Below, piece after piece: positions 46,316 through 56,918 of a stretch of DNA of 64,000 bases. A model generated the notes under the pieces. That model did not search any database. It was not told the origin of the DNA and saw only the letters and a program-made list of their open reading frames with translations. The stretch's first letter is position 1; the number at the start of each line of letters is the position of its first letter. Made by a program: the position numbers and the translations under genes. Location: contig MU271145.1 in assembly GCA_021432605.1 (NCBI GenBank), forward strand, positions 2,294,001 through 2,358,000. The letters run 5' to 3'. Source of the DNA: Coniochaeta sp. PMI_546. Its lineage: Eukaryota; Ascomycota; Sordariomycetes; Coniochaetales; Coniochaetaceae.

Positions 46316-48796
46316 TCAGAAGTGACTTGCTGAAGGTTCGGCACCAATGAGCGACTTGGGTAGGAAAGCCCAGACGGTGCCTATGATGGACATGGCCAAG
46401 GAGATAAACATGACGGTCGTTGCGAAGACCCTCTCCTTGGCCGTGATCTCGTTCTTGAAGAGCTTGAGGTAGAAAGCCAGTGGAAGTCTAAAGCGCATGT
46501 TAGTCCCTTTGGTTATTTCATTCTCCTAGCATTGAGGGGTGACTGAGCGGACGGTATACATACGTTACACAAATGGTAAAGCACAGCGCGCTCCCCATGA
46601 AGGCCATGATGCTATCAAAGGCAGGAAACAGAATGGCGATGAGGAGGAAGACAAAAATAGCCAAGATGCGTATCGCAATCTTCATGACGCCGCGGAAGTA
46701 GCTGGACCGGCCGACCAGCCCTGGCGTGTCGGCAAGGCTCTGCTGGTGTAGGCCAAGCAGCACCTCGGCCGTGCTAACGATCGGTCTCGCGTTGAGAGGG
46801 ATCTTGGTGAGTGGGATGATGGCGATGAAAAGGCACATCAGGAAGGTGAGGGCCCTGGGGTAGTCGGTTGTCATGAGGATGTTGGACGTGATTTCGTCGC
46901 GGACGTCGTCGCCGAACATGAGGATGCCGGCTACCGCGGTGATCATGTCCATCAGATACTGTATTTCAGGGAATCAGCCACACGTTACTGCCGAGGGAGC
47001 TTGTGATGAGAGACACTTACCGTGAAGGAGAAAGTAATCTTCAAAGCTTGGGGGTATCTGTATGGGTGTCTCATGTCACGGTAAATCTGGCTCAAGAATT
47101 AGCACAATCTTAAAGTAGACCCTGCCCACGTGTTTTTGGTACTTACATTAGGAAATACGCTGTGCCCGCCCCTGTTCCTCTTCGTTAGTCTGTGGCTGCC
47201 ACAAGGTGCCTGGTTCACTCAGGCGAAACGTACCAAGGAGACATGAGCAACCCAAACGACAAAGGCAGAGTCAGCCAGTTGGCAGGAAACAGGTAAGTCT
47301 TAGCTGGCTCAATCAGCGAGCCAGGAGCGGTTGGCTTGATGAAACCATCGAGTATCAAGATGAGAACAACTATTGCGCAATGTCAGTGCCGACTCACGCT
47401 ATGTGCATATCAGACCCGGGAGGGCAAGAACTTACTGAAGAAGCAAGACAAAATACCAATAATGCTCGTGAAACTCAACAAACGCAGCGGCAGGAATTGC
47501 AGGGGTATCAAAATCAACGAGCACAAGACCTTCCACCCAGTCACACTCAGGAAGCCAGGGAACAGCAGGTCCAAAGAGTCGGCGAAGAGCACTATCAGAG
47601 CAACACATGCTGCCAGGAGTTCCAGAGTGAAGAGGACACTCGTGGCGATACGGGCGTTGCGGCCAAAGGAGATGAAGGCGAGATCGGAGAAGGTGATGAT
47701 GCTCGGATCCAAGTCCATACACTTTGCTAGTAACCTAGCCGTGTAGGCTGTGACTGCCGCGCACAGAAGGAGGGTCACCATGCCGCACAGCCAGCCTGCG
47801 TACTTGAAGCCCATAGGAAGACTTAGCAGGCCCACGCCAATGAGGACGTTGATAGAGTTGAACACAGTCTGGGGCAGTGTCGACTGGCCCTCGACGGCAA
47901 GAATAATCTTACCGTCCTGCTCGACCTCCTTGACAAGGATAGGCTCCACTTCCTCATCAGGCATATTACGGCGTGCCTCCTGCTGCTGCCGCCACAGTGC
48001 ACCTGCATGCTCCATCGAGGACTGGCTGATCTCGGATCGCATGGTGCCATAGCTGCCAGCGATGGGCGGGGTGGCTAGATGCGGAGGGATAGCGAATATC
48101 GAGTCGGATCTGCTGCCCACGCGGAAGACCTGTGCCAAATCCGAATCTAGTGCCTTGGCCTCCCTGTCACGGAAGTCGCTACCGGTGCTGCCATGCCTCC
48201 TCACGGTCCCGGGCTGACTCGCCCCCGCGGCCATGAGATCTTCTTCGGGCACAGCACTCCCGGGAGAGACCTGATCGGGCGGGTTCTCGAAGTGCTGGCG
48301 CAGCAGAGACGCGCCCCGGTCTCCAGTCTCGACGTCGCTCCGTCCATACTGTAATGTTCCTGTGGTCGCAGCGCCACCGACCGGTTGTTGATCTGGTGCA
48401 AAGGCGAAGGATGGTCGGTTGGGGATGACTTCCTGGAAGCCAGCTGCGCGTTGCCAACTCTTCGTAAAAGACCGGATACTGTTGACACCACCTATCTCGG
48501 CGAGAGCTGCTAGACGGTTCGTGACGGACGATCTGAGAGTGAACACCAGTCAGCATTATACGTTGTTGGCGCGTGGAAGGGAATGGGGGAAAAGGCATCA
48601 GAGCTTACCTTCGCCGTCTCATGCGTGGCCACTCGCCATCCTGGCCGTTGTTTTGGTCATCGGCACTGCGGCCGAGGAGGGATTCGGTCTCGTCGAACCT
48701 CACACTGCCGCGCCCCAGAGACGAAGAGCTGTCATTCCGGCCGGGACTATGCCTACCCTCATACTCGTCCCACGTCGAAGGGTTTCTGTTGGCCAT
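46316..48796 (-). CDS. AVT1: Vacuolar amino-acid transporter, AVT1 type
   Basis: Member of the amino acid/auxin permease family; yeast Avt1 imports large neutral amino acids into the vacuole by proton exchange. Seven minus-strand exons: 48796-48609, 48532-47436, 47369-47234, 47171-47147, 47086-47021, 46958-46564 and 46487-46316, giving 692 residues. The first 260 or so residues form a hydrophilic Ser/Arg/Asp-rich cytosolic tail with family motifs (SVRFDETESLLG). The membrane part begins GQSTLPQTVFNSINVLIGVGLLSLP, the family signature, and has about eleven hydrophobic segments, among them LLSLPMGFKYAGW, ITFSDLAFISFGR and MSPWGGHSVFPNIYRDMRHP. The MSPWGGHSVFPN block requires a 25-base micro-exon (47171-47147). 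The protein ends ICVTLPLAFYLKLF plus a final helix. Confidence 0.95.
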
Positions 48797-50045
48797 TTAG
48801 CACCAAGATTTCCGCGATCTCGGGCTTTTTGGACCTTTGTTTTGCGTATAGACCGCGTTTTGTTCAGTGCAGAGTTCTCTCAACTTTGCCCAACCTGGCC
48901 AAGGATATTTCCTTTGGGGGGAACCTTTAGATGTGGAGAGAAAGTGGGCCTTGATATCTTACTTGCCTCTACACAATCCACGTCGATACCTTAGTGAGGC
49001 GTAGACGAGATGAGTCGATGAGGCAAAGATCTGGAAGCACAACTCGAAGCACCGTGGACAGTCAGGGCACACTCTCAGAGAGACTTGACAGAGTTATAGC
49101 CCGTGTAAGAGCTTCAATTACAGCAGTGGAAGGGGGAAATTTCGAGAAAAACCAGAACCAACAAGATACAGATTGCTTGCACATGAAGCTAAGGCCGTTC
49201 AATTCCTTACCACAGCAAACTACACTACATCATCCACCTATCTCGCAAAGTGGGCCTCCAAGACCTGCCCAGTGATAGATAGTGTGGATCCCCTCCGAGC
49301 ACAACTGATAGGCCGTACGAGAGTGCCGAAGTGATACTGAGCACCTATTACACTAGCAGTACACTTAGTACACGTATGCCTGGACCGCGTAGTAGTCAAC
49401 ATGTTATGACATCTGTCCTTCAGGTAACACGGACATCGTGTATCGGCGCGTCTTGTAAATTCCCACCTGGAAAGTGTTGGAAGGATGGAATGTACACTTA
49501 CGATGCAGTAGAAATCGTCAGATACGTAACGAATGCTGTACCCCGCCAAAACAGATTGGCTTATCAGAGCCGTGGGACCCGCTAGCGGTTGTTTCTGCGG
49601 CTGACATTGGCCAATGCGACTCTGCATATCAAAGAGCTCTGACCAGGCCTTAAATGCATGTCTTGGCTGATCCTTTGACGATCAAGTGACTGCCCAGCAA
49701 TTCGATCGAAGATGAGAAGTCTGATATTCCTTGCGCGCATCCCGCGGTTTAGTAGGTATCGTTAAAGACAGAATCGCTGGTGAATATGTATATAATTAGA
49801 CTTGGACGGTACAGGACGTCATCTTCACGTAGACCTTAGCTTAGACATAGTGTACAGTATCAATGAGGTTTACCATTCAGTCAAAGGGAAGAACAACAGG
49901 TCACGCGACATGATAAGAATACAGTCAGAAAGTGTAGTTGGCCGGGTATATACCTAGACATGCAAATCCATAAAATAACAACTTTTAAAAGACCTTTTAA
50001 CTCTACCGTCAGCCTAGCCCTTCTATTAAACACAATGGGCACAGA
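48797..50045. other. Intergenic region between GARS-AIRS and AVT1
   Basis: About 1.25 kb, with the AVT1 promoter and the GARS-AIRS 3' UTR. Only short frames without protein character. Confidence 0.55.
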
Positions 50046-52430
50046 TCATGACTTCCAGCTGTCCAAGTTCAACAAAACACATGCCTCAGCCTCCCCGGAT
50101 CCCGCCCTCTTGACCAGCCGACCGATGGTATAAACCGTCTCTCCCGCCGCCTCCAGAGCAGCCACAACCCGGGCGGCATTCTCCGCTTGCACGGCAGCCA
50201 CCATACCGATGCCGTTGTTGAACGTTCGCGCCATCTCGACGGGGTCAACATTACCAGTCTTCCTCATCCACTTGAACACGGCCGGCGCCTCCCACCTCAG
50301 GACGTCGATCTCCGCCGCGAGGTGCTTGGGCAGCATCCGCGGCACGTTCTCCGAGAGGCCACCGCCCGTGATATGCGCAAGACCCTTGACCGCCTTGCCC
50401 TCCTCCGACCTCAAAACCTTCAGCAGCGGCTGGACATATATCCTAGTCGGCGTCAGGAGGTTCTCACCCACCGACTTGCCTGACTCGTCCCACGGCGCGG
50501 CATCCGTGTACGACAGCTGACTTCGCGTGATGATCCGCCGCGCAAGCGAGAAGCCGTTCGAGTGCACTCCGCTAGACGCGAGTCCAATCAGGACATCTCC
50601 CTCGACCATGTCCTCCTTCCGCGGCAGGCGCTGGTCGGCCTTCATGACGCCAATGGCAGCGCCGGCGGCATCGTAGTCCTCCTCCTTGTACATGCCCGGC
50701 ATCTCAGCCGTCTCGCCGCCCACCAGCGCACAGCCCGATATCCTGCACCCGGTAGCGACACCCTCGACGAAGGGGACCGCGACCTCGAGGTTCAGCTTGC
50801 TGCAGCCGTAGTAGTCGAGGAACATGAACGGGTCCGCGCCCTGCACGACCAGATCGTTGACGTTCATGGCCACGAGGTCGATGCCCACGGTATCGTGCTT
50901 GTTCAGGGCCTGGGCAATCATCAGCTTCGTGCCGACACCGTCGATGGCTCCGACGATGATGGGCGCGTCCGGGTACCCGGCCTTGGAGAGGTCGACCTCG
51001 CCGCCAAAGCCGCCGATCTCGGCATCCGCGCCCGGCCTGCGGGTGGAGGCGACCGCCTTCTTGATCCGCTGGACGAGCTCGTTGCCCGCCTCGATGCTGA
51101 CGCCGGACTGGGCGTACGTGAGCGCCTCGGACGAAGCGTCGGCCGTCTTGCGGAAGGCGCGGTGCGCAATGTCCTTGCGGTAGTACATCTTCTCGAACTG
51201 GATGAGCTTCACGCCGTCGTAGGCCTTGGCGACGGCGGACTTCAAGCTCTCGGCGGTCGCGGTGGCGGCAATGACTCGGCCACCGGCTGTTACCAGACCA
51301 CCCTCGCTCGACAGCTTTGTACCGGCGTGGAAGATGTTGATCCCGGCCGGCGGTGACTGGACCTGCATCGGTGTGCCCTTGGTATAGGCATCCGGGTATC
51401 CACCCGCAGCAACGACGACAGTAGCGCTGAACTCGGGAGTAACCGTGACGGGTACGTAGCGGAGCAGCCCAGCTGTGCAAGCCACCATGATATCCGCCAA
51501 ATCGTCCTTCAAGAGTGGCAGAACCGTCTGTGTCTCCGGGTCGCCGAACCTGACATTGTATTCGAGAACCTTCGGTCCGTTGGGTGTAATCATCAGTCCC
51601 GTAAACAGGCATCCGACAAAAGGTATCCCATCCTTCCTCATCCCGTCAATGGTTGGCTGGAGGATCTCGGCCTCCACCTTCTTGATCAGCTCCGGCGTAG
51701 CGATGTTTGTCGGCGCATAGCAGCCCATCCCGCCCGTGTTGGGACCCGTATCACCCTCTCCAATACGTTTGTGATCCTGCGCGGGGGGCAAGCTCTTGAT
51801 CGTCTCGCCGTCGCAGAACGACAGGAAGCTGAGCTCGTCTCCGGTGAGAAACTCCTCGATGACGACCTCGTCGCCGGCATCCCCAAAGGCCTTGTCAAGC
51901 ATTATGTCCTTGAGCGCCTGGGCTGCCTCCTCCTTGCTCTGCGGGATAATGACTCCCTTACCGGCCGCCAGACCGCTGGCCTTGATGACCACGTCGTGGC
52001 TGACGCTGTCGAGGTAGGCGCGCGCCTGCTCGTAGTCGGAGAAGTTCTCGTAGGCGGCGGTCGGGATGGAATGCTTCTTCATGAAGTCCTTGGAGAAAGT
52101 CTTGCTGCCCTCCATACGAGCCGCCTCCTTGGAGGGCCCGAAGCAGGGGATGCCGGCAGCGCGGAAGAAGCCCTCGACGCCGTCAACCAGGGGCGCTTCC
52201 GGGCCGGGGACGACGAGGTTGACATTGTTCTTCTGAGCGAGAGCAACTAGGCCGGAGTAGTCGTCTGCGGCGACGCTGGAGTCGTTGCGGACCTTGGGGA
52301 GGCTCGCGGTGCCGCCGTTACCAGGGGCGACGATGATGGACTCGACGCGGGGGGATTGGCTTAGTTTCCAGGCCAGGGCATGTTCGCGGCCGCCGTTGCC
52401 GATGAGGAGGATTCGTAGAGATGAAGACAT
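50046..52430 (-). CDS. ADE5,7: Bifunctional phosphoribosylamine-glycine ligase / AIR synthetase
   Basis: Catalyses steps two and five of de novo purine synthesis: formation of glycinamide ribonucleotide (GARS, N-terminal) and ring closure to aminoimidazole ribonucleotide (AIRS, C-terminal). Single exon, 794 residues, the usual fungal fusion length. The GARS half starts [20 protein letters not shown], has the ATP-grasp block [18 protein letters not shown] and metal/ATP residues around [27 protein letters not shown]. The AIRS half begins near residue 442 with [18 protein letters not shown], then GGFGGEVDL and [40 protein letters not shown], and ends with the [16 protein letters not shown] block and GIGMV. 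Both active sites look intact. Transcription is divergent from RMP1. Confidence 0.98.
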   Translation of the reverse strand: MSSSLRILLIGNGGREHALAWKLSQSPRVESIIVAPGNGGTASLPKVRNDSSVAADDYSGLVALAQKNNVNLVVPGPEAPLVDGVEGFFRAAGIPCFGPSKEAARMEGSKTFSKDFMKKHSIPTAAYENFSDYEQARAYLDSVSHDVVIKASGLAAGKGVIIPQSKEEAAQALKDIMLDKAFGDAGDEVVIEEFLTGDELSFLSFCDGETIKSLPPAQDHKRIGEGDTGPNTGGMGCYAPTNIATPELIKKVEAEILQPTIDGMRKDGIPFVGCLFTGLMITPNGPKVLEYNVRFGDPETQTVLPLLKDDLADIMVACTAGLLRYVPVTVTPEFSATVVVAAGGYPDAYTKGTPMQVQSPPAGINIFHAGTKLSSEGGLVTAGGRVIAATATAESLKSAVAKAYDGVKLIQFEKMYYRKDIAHRAFRKTADASSEALTYAQSGVSIEAGNELVQRIKKAVASTRRPGADAEIGGFGGEVDLSKAGYPDAPIIVGAIDGVGTKLMIAQALNKHDTVGIDLVAMNVNDLVVQGADPFMFLDYYGCSKLNLEVAVPFVEGVATGCRISGCALVGGETAEMPGMYKEEDYDAAGAAIGVMKADQRLPRKEDMVEGDVLIGLASSGVHSNGFSLARRIITRSQLSYTDAAPWDESGKSVGENLLTPTRIYVQPLLKVLRSEEGKAVKGLAHITGGGLSENVPRMLPKHLAAEIDVLRWEAPAVFKWMRKTGNVDPVEMARTFNNGIGMVAAVQAENAARVVAALEAAGETVYTIGRLVKRAGSGEAEACVLLNLDSWKS

Positions 52431-53327
52431 GTTGTTGAAGTTTTGTAAAGGACGTCAGGGAAGACGTCGACGTCGAATTGGCTATCAGGAGGTGGCCGTC
52501 GACGTTATTCGAGGACTCTCATCACATGGTGGGAGATCCTCGTGGAGAGGGACCCTGGCGGTTGAATAAAAATTTTGGCGGGGTGGAAAACCCCTCGCTG
52601 GCCGGAGTCGCTGCCCCGCCAGATATTTGATGGATGGCGACCCCACTGTCCCAACTACCACTCCTCTGGACAGTCCATGCGCTGCGAGGAGACTCGAAAA
52701 GGGCGACAGGACTTGTATCAGCTCTTCCAGTTGTCCATCAATTGAGCTCTTTCCTCTCGAACCCGAGTTATTGACGCTCACTAACTATGAAGAATATGTG
52801 AACTGGAATCATTGCCCTTGATCCTTGATTTTACCAGACTGAGCATGCACTTACATCTGCTGTGAGAGTTATTAGAGGACGTCAAAACACACACACACAC
52901 ACACACAAGCCGTGCTATGTACTATACATGCTCTCTGGCAAGACTTGACAGCAGGAACAGATGAATAAGGCAGACGATGAAACAACCAGGCGACTGAACG
53001 ATGGACTACTCTTGGACGATCAGAAGCCTAATATTTTACAGGTAGGTACCGGTAGGTCTCGACGATAGACTAAATTTTGGCTCATCGGGGTAATTTTACT
53101 GTTTCGGGTCCTATGTAAGAACCTACACTTGTACTACCCGTACATTAGAGTCTACACGTACTAAGGTAGTGTATGTACATGTAGAGTCTGGCATCCGACA
53201 AATGCGCTTTACTGGTTGGTCCGTGCTCTATCAAACCTGCAAGGGAGCCAGTTAAACTCACAACGTTCAAATCGATCCGTAAGGTAACGCAACACAAGCT
53301 CAAGATATCGCATCACGAAATGGCGGA
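52431..53327. other. Divergent intergenic region, GARS-AIRS and RMP1
   Basis: About 900 bases holding both promoters, a CA microsatellite, and several TAC/GTA-rich palindromic motifs near 53041-53060 and 53146-53185. No gene seen. Confidence 0.55.
52887..52906. repeat. (AC)10 microsatellite
   Basis: Twenty bases of pure AC dinucleotide repeat. Confidence 0.95.
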
Positions 53328-54214
53328 ATGGCAAGTAACGAGGTGACCCCCCTCCAGCAGGCCATAGACCTCCTCGGGCCGGCTCTGGGCATCCTGGACA
53401 GCTTCAACCACCGCAACAAGAACCAGCACCGCCTCTCGAAATGGTGGGCCCAGTTCGACATGCTCCGGCGCGGCGTGCGCAAGCTCATGAGTAACCTGCA
53501 GTCGTGTGCCGATTCTGCCGCCAAGATTGCCAGTTCCAGCAGCAGTAAGAAGAAAAAGAAAGCTTCCGCCCAGAAGGAGCAGGACGATGCTCTGCGGAGC
53601 AAGATGGAGGCCAGGGCGAAGCATCTGCACGAGCAGATCCTGCCTAGGGCTTTCCTGTGCGTTTTACCAGAATCTTCGGTTCGGAGCGATGGACGCCGAT
53701 CAGCTGACACGATCGCAGGGCATTCACGCAGTTATCAGCAGATAACCAATACGCCCATCTCGGGCTGGCGCTGATCGGAGTGCTGGCTCAGGTGAACGCT
53801 GCCATCACGCCGTTGGTACCGGCACTGTCCGAGCAAGCGGATGGTGAAGTCCTGCCGCTCGCAGAGAAGACGGCTCCCGATTCGGGCACTGATGTCATGG
53901 AGGTGGCAGATCTCGGCGTCGCCATATCAAGGTCAGAAATCGAACAGCATGTGTCGAAACCAGAGCCCAAGTCGAAGGCAAAGCACGCCGTCGAGGATCT
54001 CAGCCCCAAGCCTGGTGTGACGGATGCAGAGAAAATCTCCTCGGGGGAAGGGACAAGCACTAGTTCCAAAGTCGAGCACAAATCGAAGAAGTCGAAGAAG
54101 AGCAGAGACGAGTTCGACAGCCTCTTTGATTCCTTGGAGACGAAAAAGCCATCCAAGAAGAAAAAGCGAAAGAAGGCTGACGAGTTTGACAATTTATTCA
54201 GCTCATTGTTGTAA
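53328..54214 (+). CDS. RMP1: RNase MRP subunit Rmp1
   Basis: Protein component specific to RNase MRP, which cuts pre-rRNA at site A3 and some mRNAs in the nucleolus. Two exons, 53328-53656 and 53719-54214, join in phase to 274 residues. The N-terminal domain has the family signature HRNKNQHRLSKWWAQFDMLRRGVRKL at about residues 27-52, then a polylysine linker (KKKKKA), LRSKMEARAKHLHEQILPRAF up to the intron, and LSADNQYAHLGLALIGVLAQVNA after it. The C-terminal half is acidic then very basic, with two copies of a DEFDxLF motif separated by lysine-rich runs. A second ATG at 53320 is out of frame and gives only a few codons, so 53328 is the start. Confidence 0.88.
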
Positions 54215-54817
54215 CAGCAGATACAAGTGCTCTAGAATAAACCGAAAATACTTATTCATTGTGAAATAGGCCCTGCAATCTATCGCAAACACACTGTCCG
54301 GCAAAAAACGAGGACCAAAACCCTAGACAATACCCAAGCTCCATCTGGACTACCTGAATTGTACCACCATAGTCCATCTCTGATTCCTCCTCCCGTGACG
54401 CCGATATCCCTTGTAGCAACACCCAGAATAAGCTGTTCACCAGGCGGGCCAAAGAGCTTGCTAATAGTGACTTCGGTGACCTAAAGCCGCCGCGATGAGA
54501 TACAAAAGGTGCGTCATCCCTAAACTCAGGCCTGTAGCAGCCAAACAGACTAGTCGAATGCGATCGACGTCCCAAAAGTGTACGCTAGGAGTCAACCGCT
54601 TACCCTGTCACAGTGGTGAAAGGTGGGGCGCCGACTCTTTCCCTCGAGGTCTAACTGACCGCGACATATTGCTGTCATGACGATTTGCCAAGGCTTGGTA
54701 GAAAAAGAGTCGCCCTCTCCACGGTGATCCGAGGCTATCAGGAAATCGCATGCCTCCGAGAATCTTCTGCTCTGGCTCCTGCTTCACCCTCATAGGTAAT
54801 GACTCGTTGCCTGCTTC
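54215..54817. other. Convergent 3' spacer, RMP1 and TUP1
   Basis: About 600 bases with both 3' UTRs. No gene recognised. Confidence 0.55.
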
Positions 54818-56918
54818 CTACTGCAAGCGAGTGTATGACCAGATGCGAGCCCTCATGTCGCCAGAGCCAGTGGCGAAATAGTTGCCAGTAGGGCTTGGGG
54901 CAACAGAGATGACAGAGTTCTTGTGCCCCTGCAGCATGAGCTGAGTAGCACCTGTTCGCGGATCCCAGAATTGGACGCCACGATCCTTGGAGCCCGACAA
55001 CACCCACTGAGCATCGGGCGTTAGGGCAACACTGAGCACAAAGTCCTAGTTGTTCACGTTAGATACATGACACCACGATCCTGAACCGGCAGGGTAGACT
55101 TACTCTGTGACCCTCGAAGGTCTTGATGCATCGGCCACCCTTGGGGCCAGTCTGTGGAATGCCGCGGGGCGCGCTAAGCTCCCACATCTTGATAGTCTTG
55201 TCCAGACTGCCACTGACAAGATCACGTCCGTTGGGCGAGAAAGCGACACTGTAAACGCTATCCTTATGGCCATCGGGTCCCTCAAGGCGTTCGACAAGGA
55301 AGCCTCTGGCTATCTCCCACACACGGACGCTCTTGTCAAGAGATCCAGCCGCCACGTACTTGGTGTCCGGCGAGATAGCGACCGTGGTGACGCCGTCTTC
55401 GATGGTCAAAGTGAGAATGTTGGTGGACTGCTCAATATCCCAGAGTCGCACTGTACGATCACCGCTGCCAGACGCGATGGTTCGGCCATCACGAGCGAAG
55501 TCCAAGGAGTAGATGTCCTGTTCGTGTCCAGAAAAGGTGTTCCGGATGGTCCTGGTAGCAATGTCCCATACCTGTAGACGGTTAGTTTGCCTCTATAGCC
55601 GTATAGCAACGAAGTGAACTCACCCTAATCATCTTATCCTCGGCTCCGGTGGCCAGGTACTTGCCGTCCGGACTGAAGCAGACGCTGCGAATGTAGAGAT
55701 CGCCATTGAGATCGATATTCTCATCCTGCAAAATGCAGAGCTTCTCACCCGTCTGAACGTCGTAGATCTGGGCCGAGCGGTTACATCCCGTGGCAACATA
55801 TTTACCATCAGCGCTGAACCGCACACAGCACACCACACTCTCGTGTTGGAGAGTGTGGACCAAGTCAACGTCCAACACACGTGGAACAGCCTGGTTGAAG
55901 ATGACCCACCAGTCATCCTTCATCTTCTTGGTATGCGCGGGCATGCGTTCCGGGTCAAGATCGCTCAGAGAGTTGCTCTGGACCGGAATAGGGGGTGGCG
56001 GATGCTGCTGCATCCGAGCGTGGTCCGGTGTAGGGTGCGCTGGGATCTGTGGCGACTGTCCCGGGCCTGGGTAAGGCATAGGAGCATTGATCTGAGGAGT
56101 CGCTGGGCCACCTGCTGGCGGGCGTCCGATGCCACCTCTCTTACCAGGGCCAGGAGACGCCGTTGTTTGCGGAGGCTGAGACGGGAAACCACTCGGTCCG
56201 GGGCCCTGGGGATACTGCTGGAATGGCGGCTGCTGCTGAGATGGCGGTGGGGGTGGTGGGGGAGGTCCCTGAAGTGGAGGCGGGCCGGGAGGCATCTGGT
56301 GCTGGGGAGGTTGCTGTTGCTCTTGGGGAGGAGCGGGAGGAGGGGCAAGCCCAGCCTGACCACCTTGACCAGCCATGATAGCTCCAAACACGTTATTGCC
56401 GACGCCGATTGCTGGTGGTGGTTGTTGCGATGGACCAGCATGTTGCGGTGGGCCACCGATAGGGCCAGGGGGGGCACCACTACGGGCGTTGGCAAGTTCT
56501 CGGCGCAAATGGGCGATCTCTTCTTCATACCTTGGCAACATGTTAGCCCATCTCAACGATACGCAAGGGTGATGACTAGGGTGACGGGGAGCTCTTACTT
56601 CTGCTTCAGAGTCATGTGGTTCTGCTCCATGGCGTAGACCTTGTCGCGGACATGCTGCATCTCCTGGATCTGTGTCTGGACTGAGGCATCGTTAGCTAGC
56701 TTTTCGATGGCGATTACCATAGGTTGGTTGTTTTTGCTAGAATGTGTTGTTCGGGGTTGGAAAAGTCGATGTGGCTTACTCTGATGCTCAAAGCTCTCTG
56801 TCGCGCGCATTTGGCTCTCGAACTCGGACCGGATCTGACCAAGCAGGTCATTGAGGCGTTCACCTCCGTTGCCAGGGGGGACAGGCCCCATCCCGCGATG
56901 ACCGGGGTACATAGACAT
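54818..56918 (-). CDS. rco-1: Transcriptional co-repressor TUP1/RCO-1
   Basis: Groucho/TLE-like WD40 co-repressor that works with the Cyc8/Ssn6 (RCM-1) partner on glucose, hypoxia, conidiation and secondary-metabolite genes. Five minus-strand exons, 56918-56780, 56680-56599, 56530-55624, 55571-55104 and 55045-54818, join in phase to 607 residues. The N-terminal tetramerisation coil reads [25 protein letters not shown], then [16 protein letters not shown] after the first intron and [12 protein letters not shown] after the second. A Gln/Pro-rich spacer with an eight-proline run follows. [22 protein letters not shown] leads into seven WD repeats, for instance [25 protein letters not shown] and [24 protein letters not shown]. 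Intron 1 could be read through in frame, but splicing at 56681 restores the family sequence. It ends ARIWS plus five residues. Confidence 0.96.

Noticed and set aside
50562-51612. Long frames within the GARS-AIRS gene in other frames
   Set aside because: Shadows of a GC-rich coding exon; the GARS-AIRS frame is unambiguous.
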